Positions 26,658-34,144 of a stretch of DNA of 64,000 nucleotides are shown one piece after another; position 1 is the first letter of the stretch, and every line of letters starts with the position of its first letter. Under the pieces are notes generated by a model. It ran no database searches. It had not been told where the DNA came from and saw nothing but the letters and a program-made list of their open reading frames with translations. This stretch comes from Hyphomicrobiales bacterium (lineage in GTDB: Bacteria; Pseudomonadota; Alphaproteobacteria; Rhizobiales; Rhizobiaceae). The position numbers and the translations under genes are program-made. The stretch spans positions 124,001 to 188,000 of the forward strand of contig UBNQ01000021.1 in NCBI GenBank assembly GCA_900466875.1, given 5' to 3'.

Positions 26658-26787
26658 GCACCACCGCCACGGCTCTCCAATAAGCAGGCCTGTGAGATAC
26701 GACTGGCAAGGCTGCGGCGACGCGCTACATTGACACTCCGATCAATCGAACCACAGGCCGCGCGCCTGAGGAGAAGCCGGGGCGATC

Positions 26788-28329
26788 ATGAGTTTCTTCG
26801 AAAGCCTCCTGGTCCTGATCCTGGTAGCGATCGCGCTTCTGCAGGTGTCGCGGCGGCTGCGTATGCCCTACCCTTCCATGCTGGCGCTGGCGGGTGCCGG
26901 CGTGGCGCTCATTCCGGGCACGCCGGTGATCAACATCGATCCGGCAACCGCACTGGCCCTGTTCATCGCTCCGGCGCTTCTCGATGCGGCCTTCGATTTC
27001 CCGCTCGGCACCGCGAAACGTTTCTGGCTGCCGCTCGTCGCTTTCGCCATCGGCGGCGTCATCGTCACGGCGGCAAGCGTCGCCTGGGTCGGCTGGACGT
27101 TTGCCGGCCTGCCGATCGCAGCCGCCGTGGTGCTCGGCGCGATCGTCGCCCCGCCGGATGCGGCAGCGGCAACCGCGATGCTGTCGACCATGTCCATCCC
27201 GCGCGAAACCGACACGATCCTGCGCGGCGAGAGCCTGTTCAACGATGCGGCCGCTTTGCTCATCTTCGATGCCGCACTCGCAGTCCAATCGGCCGGGCAC
27301 CTCAATACCGAAGTCGGCCTGCATCTGGCGCTCGCGGTTCCAGGCGGCATCATCTTCGGCATTCTCGCCGCCCGCCTGATCCGTCGCCTCACCCTGTCGG
27401 TCAGCGGCACGCTGGGCGGCAATGTCCTGCAATTTGCCCAGACCTTCCTTCTCTGGATCATCGCGACGCGGCTGCACCTCTCCGCCGTGCTGGCCGTCGT
27501 CTGCTGCGGCATGACGCTGGCGCAGATGTCGGAAGCGCGCTCATCCGCCCGCATGCGGGTGCAATCTTATGCCGTGTGGAGCGCCGCCGTCTTCGTGCTG
27601 AACGTCATGGCCTTCCTGCTGATGGGCATGCAGGCCCGCGCCATCCTGTCCGACATGGAGCCCGGCCATCTGGGCGAAGCGATCACCTTTTCCGGCCTGG
27701 TCGTGGCCACCGTGATCGTTGCCAGGCTTGTCGTCTGCATCGGCTTCAACCGCATTCATGCCTATTACGCACACCGGGCAGGTCTCCCCGAACCGGCGAC
27801 GATGAAACAGGCGGTGCTGGCCGGCTGGTGCGGCATGCGTGGCCTCGTCACGCTCGCCACCTCCTTTGCCCTGCCGGCCGATTTCCCCCAACGCGATATC
27901 GTCGTGCTGGCCGCTTTCGCCGTCGTGCTGGCAACGCTGGTCGCACAGGGGCTGACGCTTGTGCCGCTGATCAACTGGCTCGGCCTCGACCGCACGGCGG
28001 AAGGCATGCGTGAACAGACCAAGCTGCGCGCCCATATCGCCCGCGCCGGTTTCATGAAGCTCGAAAACGCCGCCGGCCCGGAGGCCGAGATGCTGCGCAA
28101 CAATTTCAAGCTGGAAAAACACGGCAGCCTGCACGAGGAAGGCGCGACCGCGCTCGCAACCTACCGCCGGCTTGCGCTCGACGCGATCAATGCCCAACGC
28201 GAAGCCCTCGAACAGCTGCGAGAAGACAACAAGCTCACCGTCGACGAATACAATCTGTTTCTGGAAGAGATCGACTGGCGCGAGCTTTCCGTGCTGCCGG
28301 AAGAGGAGCGCCGGATCGAGGAAATTTGA
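26788..28329 (+). CDS. Na+/H+ antiporter of the CPA1 (NhaP-like) family
   Basis: A 513-residue cation/proton antiporter. The membrane part (about residues 1-400) contains some twelve helices and the diagnostic FIAPALLDAAFDFPL, GAIVAPPDAAAATAML and GESLFNDAAALLIFD stretches; the paired acidic residues there bind the cation. GWCGMRGLVTLATSFALP is another conserved CPA1 block. A hydrophilic C-terminal tail of roughly 110 residues (about 400-513) follows, rich in charged helices, a likely cytoplasmic regulatory domain. It starts at ATG 26788. It seems monocistronic. Ion preference (Na+, K+ or Li+) cannot be read from sequence. Confidence 0.9.
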   Translation: MSFFESLLVLILVAIALLQVSRRLRMPYPSMLALAGAGVALIPGTPVINIDPATALALFIAPALLDAAFDFPLGTAKRFWLPLVAFAIGGVIVTAASVAWVGWTFAGLPIAAAVVLGAIVAPPDAAAATAMLSTMSIPRETDTILRGESLFNDAAALLIFDAALAVQSAGHLNTEVGLHLALAVPGGIIFGILAARLIRRLTLSVSGTLGGNVLQFAQTFLLWIIATRLHLSAVLAVVCCGMTLAQMSEARSSARMRVQSYAVWSAAVFVLNVMAFLLMGMQARAILSDMEPGHLGEAITFSGLVVATVIVARLVVCIGFNRIHAYYAHRAGLPEPATMKQAVLAGWCGMRGLVTLATSFALPADFPQRDIVVLAAFAVVLATLVAQGLTLVPLINWLGLDRTAEGMREQTKLRAHIARAGFMKLENAAGPEAEMLRNNFKLEKHGSLHEEGATALATYRRLALDAINAQREALEQLREDNKLTVDEYNLFLEEIDWRELSVLPEEERRIEEI

Positions 28330-28396
28330 CGTGGTCCGGCAAGCTGAATCAGTTCATCAGCCTGCCGGAACAATCCGTTGAAAAGACTCCCGGAAA

Positions 28397-28858
28397 TCAG
28401 AACGTCTTTGCCACCTCGGCCATCTGGTCGGCGACTGTTCCCCAGCCCTCTTCAAAACCCATTTCTTCGTGCGCCTTCATATCTTCCTCCGTCCAGTGGA
28501 CTGCCGTCGCCGTGTAGCGCGCACGACCGTTCCCCAGATCCTCGAATTCGAGAATGCCGGTCATGAACGGCTTTTCCGATGGCACCCAGCCTGCGGAATA
28601 GGCGTCGGTAAAGACCAGCTTGCGGTTCGGAATGATCTCCAGATAGACGCCGTGATTGGGGGCCTTCTCGCCGTTCGGGCCTTCCATCAGCACAAAACTC
28701 TCGCCGCCGGGGCGAAGGTCGGAGCGCGCCTCGGTCACCTTCCACGGCAGCGGGCAGAACCACTCGCCGAACCGCTCCGGCGTCGTCCACACCTTGAACA
28801 GCTTTTCGGCGGGCACGTCGAATTCGCGAGTAAACTGCAGTTGGTAGGTAGCGGCCAT
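28397..28858 (-). CDS. SRPBCC (AHSA1-like) domain protein
   Basis: A 153-residue single SRPBCC domain: it starts YQLQFTREFDVPAEKLFKVWTTPERFGEWF, contains LRPGGESFVLMEGPNGE and PNRKLVFTDAY, and ends KAHEEMGFEEGWGTVADQMAE, the common activator-of-Hsp90-ATPase-homologue pattern. Role unknown; a hydrophobic-ligand cavity is expected. I take the ATG at 28858 (MAATYQL), nine bases after GGGAG; the frame stays open to 28921. Unlike the SRPBCC gene at 6493, it has no adjacent ArsR gene. It converges with the antiporter gene. Confidence 0.85.
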   Translation of the reverse strand: MAATYQLQFTREFDVPAEKLFKVWTTPERFGEWFCPLPWKVTEARSDLRPGGESFVLMEGPNGEKAPNHGVYLEIIPNRKLVFTDAYSAGWVPSEKPFMTGILEFEDLGNGRARYTATAVHWTEEDMKAHEEMGFEEGWGTVADQMAEVAKTF

Positions 28859-29031
28859 GACCCATGTCTCCCTTCGGGTTCCCATCATCGCATCGGATGT
28901 TGAACCTAGGACGAAAGACAAGGCAGGAAACCGACAGGGCCAACAATTTTTATCGCCGGCCTAAACTGGTCACAAATATTGCGGCTCAGCGAACTCAAAG
29001 GCCTGCTTTGGCCGGAATCGGCAATCCAAAC

Positions 29032-29150
29032 TCCCTCATTCCTGTGCCTGTCACAGGAATCCAGTAGCCCAAGTCCTTGGGCGGAAAGAGCCTTTTCACG
29101 GCGCAGACGCGCCGTGGCTGGATTCCTGTGACAAGCACAGGAATGAGGGA
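29032..29150. mobile_element. Gene-less miniature version of the GIY-YIG inverted-repeat element
   Basis: A 119-base element with the same 33-bp terminal inverted repeats as the unit at 9732-10186: left 29032-29064 and right 29118-29150, one mismatch between them. Each terminus folds into ATTCCTGTG / CACAGGAAT. The inner hairpins are GCCCAAG-TC-CTTGGGC (29067-29082) and CACGGCGC-AGAC-GCGCCGTG (29097-29116). Stems differ from those of the other copy, but the loops (TC and AGAC) are the same. Only about 14 bases (GGAAAGAGCCTTTT region) separate the halves where the other copy holds the nuclease gene. It resembles a MITE derived from a coding parent. Confidence 0.65.
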
Positions 29151-29224
29151 TGGATAGACATTCGCCACTAGAAACAGCTTTTTCAGCAAACTGGGTCGGC
29201 GATTTGATCGCCGGCCCTTCGCTC

Positions 29225-29986
29225 TCACCGCAGATAATGGATATGCGGCCGCGCATGATGCGGTGAGGTTTCAACGCGCGCGTCGACCGAAAACACATCA
29301 CGCAACAGATCCTGCGTCAGGATTTCTTCCGGCGTACCGGACGCCACGATCTTTCCGCGCTGCATGACGATCAGCCGGTCGCAGAACATCGCCGCATGAT
29401 TGAGGTCATGCAGCGCGATGATGCTGGTCACCGGCAGGCTGGAGACCAGACGCATCAGGCTGATCTGGTGCTGGATGTCGAGATGGTTGGTCGGTTCGTC
29501 GAGGATCAGTTCCTTCGGCGACTGCGCCAGCGCCCGGGCTATGTGTGCGCGCTGCTTCTCGCCGCCGGAAAGGCTCTGCCAGCGATCGTCGCGTTTTTCG
29601 CTCATGCCGGCGCGATCGAGCGCTTCCGATACCGCATCGTCATCCGCCTTCGACCAGCCGGAAAACATCGAGCGATGCGGAAACCGCCCGAGCTTGACCA
29701 CGTCGATGACCTTGAGGTTGGAATTGGTCGCCGCATGCTGCTCGACGAAGGCGACGCGCTGTGCCATCGCCCGACGGCCGATGCTTTTGATGTCCCGCCC
29801 TTCAAGCGTGACGCTGCCCGAATGCGGCTTCTTCAGTCCGGCGAGCAGCCGCAGCAGCGAAGTCTTCCCCGATCCGTTCGGCCCCAAGAGTCCAAGCATC
29901 TGTCCGGGTTTTGCCGCGAAGGACACGTCGTCGAGAATGGTCTTTCGGCCGATCTTCCACGTGAGATTGTCGGTCCTGATGCTCAT
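29225..29986 (-). CDS. FecE/BtuD-type ABC transporter ATP-binding protein
   Basis: A 253-residue ATPase of an iron-siderophore/cobalamin-type importer. Walker A is GLLGPNGSGKTSLLRLLAG near residues 33-49, the signature is LSGGEKQRAHIARALAQ, Walker B is LILDEPTNHLD, and the H-loop histidine is in ALHDLNHAAMFCDR. The start at 29986 (MSIRTDNLTW) overlaps the last bases of the permease gene in an ATGA arrangement, so the proteins are translationally coupled. Third gene of the SBP-permease-ATPase operon. The substrate (ferric siderophore, haem, cobalamin or other chelate) is not defined. Confidence 0.92.
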   Translation of the reverse strand: MSIRTDNLTWKIGRKTILDDVSFAAKPGQMLGLLGPNGSGKTSLLRLLAGLKKPHSGSVTLEGRDIKSIGRRAMAQRVAFVEQHAATNSNLKVIDVVKLGRFPHRSMFSGWSKADDDAVSEALDRAGMSEKRDDRWQSLSGGEKQRAHIARALAQSPKELILDEPTNHLDIQHQISLMRLVSSLPVTSIIALHDLNHAAMFCDRLIVMQRGKIVASGTPEEILTQDLLRDVFSVDARVETSPHHARPHIHYLR

Positions 29987-31023
29987 GACACCCTCTGGAA
30001 ACGATAGAGGATAACGGCAAAGAACGGTACGCCGACGAGTGCCGTGACGACGCCGATCGGCAAGACCTGCTGCGGGATCAACGCCCGCGAGGCGATATCC
30101 GCCAGCACCATGAAGATTGCCCCGACAATGGCGCAGGCCGGCAGCAGCCGGATATGCAACGGCCCGACGACGAACCGCGCCGCATGCGGCACGACAAGCC
30201 CGACAAACCCGATCGTGCCGACCATCGAGACGATCGTCGCCGTCATCATCGCCGTCAGCGCAAAAAGAATGATCCGCGCCCAGCCGACATTGACGCCAAG
30301 CGAGGCGGCCGCCTCGTCCCCGAAGGCAAAGGCGTCGAGCACCCGCGCATAACACAGGCAGACAACTAGGCAGACACCGACGACGACCGAGACCAGCATG
30401 AATTCCGGCCAGCGCACGCCCCCGAAGCTGCCGAGCAGCCAGAACATCACATCCCGCGCCTGCTGCGCGTTGCCGGATGTGGTGACGATATAGGAGGTGG
30501 CGGCATTGAAAAGCTGCGAGGCTGCGACACCGGCAAGGATGGTGCGATCCGCTCCGCCCCGCGTGCCGTTCGACAGCAACGCCACGAAAAAGAAGGCCGC
30601 GAAAGCGCCTGCAAAGGCACCGGCCGAAAGAGACACGGCACCGGAGCCGAGCCCGAGGATGACGATCGCCACGGCACCGCTGGAGGCACCCGCCGAAATG
30701 CCGAGCACATAGGGTTCGGCCAGCGGATTGCGCAGCAGCGACTGCATGATTGCGCCGGACAGCGCCAGTCCCGCACCGCAGAAGGCCGCGACCAGCGCCC
30801 GGCTGAGACGGTAATCCCAGATCACCGTCTCGTGGATGCGGTTGAGTTCGATCGCAGTCCAGCCCAGCCGGTTGGTGATCGCGGCATAGGTCGTCGACAG
30901 CGGGATCGGCAGGTCACCGATCCCGACGCTGACGCCCACGACAAATGCGATGGCGGCCAGAGATACCAGCAGGAGCACTGAGAGAACAGCGACCTGCTGT
31001 ATTTGACTGCGCGTCTGGCTCAC
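29983..31023 (-). CDS. FecCD-type ABC transporter permease
   Basis: A 346-residue integral-membrane permease of the FecCD/BtuC family with about nine or ten helices. Typical blocks are AAITNRLGWTAIELNRIHETVIWDYRLSRAL, GAGLALSGAIMQSLLRNPLAEPYVLGISAGASSGA, and the loop GTIGFVGLVVPHAARFVVG that contacts the ATPase. Translation likely starts with GTG at 31023 (VSQTRSQIQQ), overlapping the TGA of the binding-protein gene; the long open extension upstream (to 31209) runs inside that gene and is a shadow. It couples with the ATPase gene at its 3' end. Confidence 0.9.
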   Translation of the reverse strand: MSQTRSQIQQVAVLSVLLLVSLAAIAFVVGVSVGIGDLPIPLSTTYAAITNRLGWTAIELNRIHETVIWDYRLSRALVAAFCGAGLALSGAIMQSLLRNPLAEPYVLGISAGASSGAVAIVILGLGSGAVSLSAGAFAGAFAAFFFVALLSNGTRGGADRTILAGVAASQLFNAATSYIVTTSGNAQQARDVMFWLLGSFGGVRWPEFMLVSVVVGVCLVVCLCYARVLDAFAFGDEAAASLGVNVGWARIILFALTAMMTATIVSMVGTIGFVGLVVPHAARFVVGPLHIRLLPACAIVGAIFMVLADIASRALIPQQVLPIGVVTALVGVPFFAVILYRFQRVS

Positions 31024-32045
31024 TTCAGAAGACCGAGTGCCTTGAGCTGCTCGGCCACCTGTTCTGCACCATAGATGGTGCGGACGGTCGGGTTCATCGC
31101 CTGGCCGTCCATGACGACGAGCGCCTTGTTCTTCACTGCCGGGATCTGGCTGACGGCCGGATCCGTGGTCAGGAACTTGATCTTGGCTTCCGGCTTGTCG
31201 AGTTCCCAACGGTTACGGTCGAGATTGGCAACAACGATCACGTCGGGATTGGTGGCGATGATGCTTTCCCAGCCGAGCGTTGGCCATTCGGCTTCGGTCT
31301 TGATCGCGCTTTCGCCGCCGAGCACGTCGGCGATGAAACCGGAAGCGCCGTTCTGGCCGCCGAGATAGGCATCGGCCGTCGGCGACGGGCTGGAGAACCA
31401 GAAGACATAGGAGAGCTTACTTCCGTCCTTGGAGACGCTGGAGCGCAGAGCCGCTTCACGCTTCTTGAAATCCTCGATCAGCGCCTGACCGCGGTCGGAA
31501 ACGTCGAAGATCTGCGAAAGCTCGGAAATCTCCCTGTAGAGCAAGTCCATGTTCCACAGCTGGTCACGGCTGCCATATTCGTTCTTCACCTTTTCGGTAG
31601 AAAGGCAGGTGCTGGGCGAGATGTAGGACGGCACGCCGACCTTGTCGAAATCCTCGCGCTTGGCGACCTTGCTGGTCGGGCCGATCAGGCTCGGCAGGGC
31701 GGCGGCGACGAAATCCGGGTTCTGGGCGAGAATGCTCTCGAAGGTCGGGAATTCGACGGTGAGCAGCTTCACCTTGGCATTGGCGGCTTCGAGCTGCGGC
31801 AGGACCTTGCTCGGCCAGAAGGCGGTGCCGACCATCTTGTCCTCGAGACCGAGCAGCAGCAGGATTTCCGCGCTGTTCTGGCCAAGTCCGACGGCCCGTT
31901 CGGGTGCCTTGGGAAAGGTCACGGACGCGCCGCAATTGTCGATGGTCAGCGGATAGGTGGTGGCGGCCTGAGCCGAGTTTGCCGCGAAGAAACCGAGGGC
32001 GGCACACAGGCCGGAAGCGGCCAGAAGAGACTTGAGAGAAGTCAC
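31020..32045 (-). CDS. Periplasmic binding protein of the FecCD-type ABC importer
   Basis: A 341-residue exported protein with a signal peptide at about residues 1-28 (SLKSLLAASGLCAALGFFAANSAQA) and a Peripla_BP_2 fold: TIDNCGASVTFPKAPERAVGLGQNSAEILLLLG at the N-lobe and PTLGWESIIATNPDVIVVANL later. Two cysteines (CGAS; STCLST) could form a disulfide. I start at GTG 32045, which has AGGA eight bases upstream; the longer open frame to 32210 adds no signal peptide. First gene of the three-gene operon and read from a -10-like TATAAT at 32140-32145. The ligand is unknown; the family suggests a metal chelate. Confidence 0.88.
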   Translation of the reverse strand: MTSLKSLLAASGLCAALGFFAANSAQAATTYPLTIDNCGASVTFPKAPERAVGLGQNSAEILLLLGLEDKMVGTAFWPSKVLPQLEAANAKVKLLTVEFPTFESILAQNPDFVAAALPSLIGPTSKVAKREDFDKVGVPSYISPSTCLSTEKVKNEYGSRDQLWNMDLLYREISELSQIFDVSDRGQALIEDFKKREAALRSSVSKDGSKLSYVFWFSSPSPTADAYLGGQNGASGFIADVLGGESAIKTEAEWPTLGWESIIATNPDVIVVANLDRNRWELDKPEAKIKFLTTDPAVSQIPAVKNKALVVMDGQAMNPTVRTIYGAEQVAEQLKALGLLK

Positions 32046-32139
32046 GGGAATTGTCCTGTCTGGAGGGGTACGAGACGCAAGGGCGCTATATCCACCGCAG
32101 CGGCGCGAAACAAGAGCATTCCGCTCATCTTTTGCGCAA

Positions 32140-32145
32140 ATTATA
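32140..32145 (-). promoter_or_regulatory. Candidate -10 box of the ABC importer operon
   Basis: On the minus strand the perfect hexamer TATAAT occurs about 95 bases before the GTG start of the binding-protein gene. No convincing -35 at 17 bases is present (TTGTCT lies 20 bases upstream). I looked for a B12 box and for an obvious Irr/RirA-type iron motif and saw neither. Confidence 0.35.
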
Positions 32146-32257
32146 GGCGCGACAGCCCATGATTCAGACAAAATGCCGCATGAGGGGCTTGCCGCTAAAT
32201 CATCTTTCACTTAATCAGCACCTCGGGAGGATTGACAAATAGCAATTCGAGTGGCCG

Positions 32258-33964
32258 ATGCCTTCCAAAAACAAAGATATTTCCACGATCTCCAGCGGCC
32301 TCAGCCTGAGCCGCCGTCAGCTTCTCGGTTCCGCAGCCGGCAGCGCGGCCGCAGTCAGCGTGACATCGCTCCCCGCCTGGGCGCAGGCTCCTGCAGACAA
32401 GACGGTTGATGTCCTCCTGATCGGCGGCGGCATCATGAGCGCAACGCTCGGCGTGCTGCTCTCCGAACTGGAACCGACATGGTCGATCGAAATGATCGAA
32501 CGTCTCGATGACGTGGCGATGGAAAGCTCCAACGGCTGGAACAATGCCGGTACCGGTCACTCCGCTCTCGCAGAACTGAACTACACGCCGGAAGACAGCA
32601 ACGGCAACGTGCAGATCGCCCGCGCCGTCGGCATCAACGAGCAGTTCCAGATCACCCGCCAGTTCCTCGCCCACCAGATCGACGCAGGCGTCCTGAAGGA
32701 CCCGCGCTCCTTCATCAACTCCACCCCGCACATGAGCTTCGTCTGGGGTGACAAGAACATCGAATTCCTCACCAAGCGCTTCGAGGCGCTGAAGGCGAGC
32801 CCGATGTTTGCCGGCATGGAATTCTCGACCGATCAGGCCGAAATCGCAAAATGGGTTCCGCTGATGATCGAAGGCCGCGATCCGGCCCAGAAGATCGCCG
32901 CCACCTGGAGCCCGCTCGGCACCGACGTCAACTTCGGCGAGATCACCACGCAGTATGTCGCCTCGCTGAAGACCCGCGACGCCTTCAAGCTGCACACGAA
33001 TTGCGAAGTCACCGCCATCGAGAAAAACGAAGACGGCACCTGGACCGTCTCCTTCGACGATACCAAGAGCGGTTCGGCCGGTTCGATCAAGGCAAAGTTC
33101 GTCTTCCTCGGTGCCGGCGGCGGCGCTCTGCCGCTGCTGCAGATGTCCGGCATTCCGGAAGGCGACGATTATGCGGGCTTCCCGGTCGGCGGCTCCTTCC
33201 TCGTCTGCGACAACCCGGACATCGTCAACCAGCATCTCGCCAAGGCCTATGGCCAGGCGGAAACCGGTGCTCCGCCGATGTCGGTCCCGCATCTCGACAC
33301 CCGCGTCTTCGACGGCAAGCGTCACATCCTGTTCGGACCGTTCGCCACCTTCTCGACGAAGTTCCTGAAAGACGGTTCGCTCTTCGATCTGCCCTCGACC
33401 ATCACGCTCGACAACATCTGGCCGATGGCCAAGGTCGGCACAGACGAGTTTGCTCTCGTCCAGTATCTCGCCGGCCAGCTGATGATGTCCGACGAGGACC
33501 GCCTTGCGGAACTGAAGCGCTACTTCCCGAATGCCAAGGCGGAAGACTGGCGCTACTGGCAGGCCGGCCAGCGCGTACAGATCATCAAGCGCGATGCAGA
33601 AAAGGGCGGCGTACTGAAGCTCGGCACGGAAATCGTTGCCGCCGAAGACAGCACGATCGCAGCCCTGCTCGGCGCGTCCCCGGGCGCTTCGACCGCAGCC
33701 CCGATCATGCTCGACGTGCTGAAGAAGGTGTTTGCCGAAAAGCTCAAGACCCAGGAATGGCAGGACAAGCTGCACGCGATCGTTCCGAGTTACGGCAAGA
33801 AGCTGAACGAGAACCCGGACATGCTGGCCCGCGAATGGGTCGCGACCGAAGAACGCCTTCAGCTCGCCATCAAGGCTCCGGTGATCGACCCCGCAAGCTA
33901 CGGCCAACCGGCCGCAACCGCTCCGGCAGGCGAGGTCAAGCGCGTTCCCGACATCGCGCTCTAA
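32258..33964 (+). CDS. mqo: Malate:quinone oxidoreductase with a Tat signal
   Basis: A 568-residue FAD-dependent Mqo, oxidising malate to oxaloacetate with electrons to the quinone pool. After an N-terminal extension come the FAD-binding [17 protein letters not shown] (glycines at 56-58), [29 protein letters not shown], and the family blocks [16 protein letters not shown] and [17 protein letters not shown]. The extension is notable: SRRQLLG at residues 18-24 is a twin-arginine motif, followed by an alanine-rich hydrophobic stretch and an AWA cleavage site near residue 42. Export of the folded flavoprotein to the periplasmic side is thus predicted, unlike E. coli Mqo, which is cytoplasmic. The ATG at 32258 has only a weak GAG upstream. 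A strong terminator follows. Confidence 0.93.
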   Translation: MPSKNKDISTISSGLSLSRRQLLGSAAGSAAAVSVTSLPAWAQAPADKTVDVLLIGGGIMSATLGVLLSELEPTWSIEMIERLDDVAMESSNGWNNAGTGHSALAELNYTPEDSNGNVQIARAVGINEQFQITRQFLAHQIDAGVLKDPRSFINSTPHMSFVWGDKNIEFLTKRFEALKASPMFAGMEFSTDQAEIAKWVPLMIEGRDPAQKIAATWSPLGTDVNFGEITTQYVASLKTRDAFKLHTNCEVTAIEKNEDGTWTVSFDDTKSGSAGSIKAKFVFLGAGGGALPLLQMSGIPEGDDYAGFPVGGSFLVCDNPDIVNQHLAKAYGQAETGAPPMSVPHLDTRVFDGKRHILFGPFATFSTKFLKDGSLFDLPSTITLDNIWPMAKVGTDEFALVQYLAGQLMMSDEDRLAELKRYFPNAKAEDWRYWQAGQRVQIIKRDAEKGGVLKLGTEIVAAEDSTIAALLGASPGASTAAPIMLDVLKKVFAEKLKTQEWQDKLHAIVPSYGKKLNENPDMLAREWVATEERLQLAIKAPVIDPASYGQPAATAPAGEVKRVPDIAL

Positions 33965-33993
33965 GCTTGTTGAAAATACGATACAAAATTACG

Positions 33994-34027
33994 AACCGGG
34001 CGTCCTTGGACGCCCGGTTTTCTTTTT
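33994..34027 (+). terminator. Intrinsic terminator of mqo
   Basis: A 12-bp perfect stem AACCGGGCGTCC / GGACGCCCGGTT with a TT loop is followed by TTCTTTTT. It begins 30 bases after the mqo stop codon. Confidence 0.95.
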
Positions 34028-34144
34028 CGGGGATACCGGGCACCAAATTGCAGTCCCGCGACCTAAAGTAACGAAATTGGTACGGTCACCTATATTGCCG
34101 TTGCTCGCAACTCTGCTAAATCACTGGGGATTGAAGGGACGAAA

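Noticed and set aside
32046..32257. Cobalamin riboswitch or iron-box upstream of the FecCD-type importer
   Set aside because: I searched by eye for a B12 box and for known Irr/RirA motif patterns and found none; only a TATAAT is clear.
32207..33907. 566-residue open frame antisense to mqo
   Set aside because: Complete overlap with mqo, whose motifs are unambiguous; no independent start signal.
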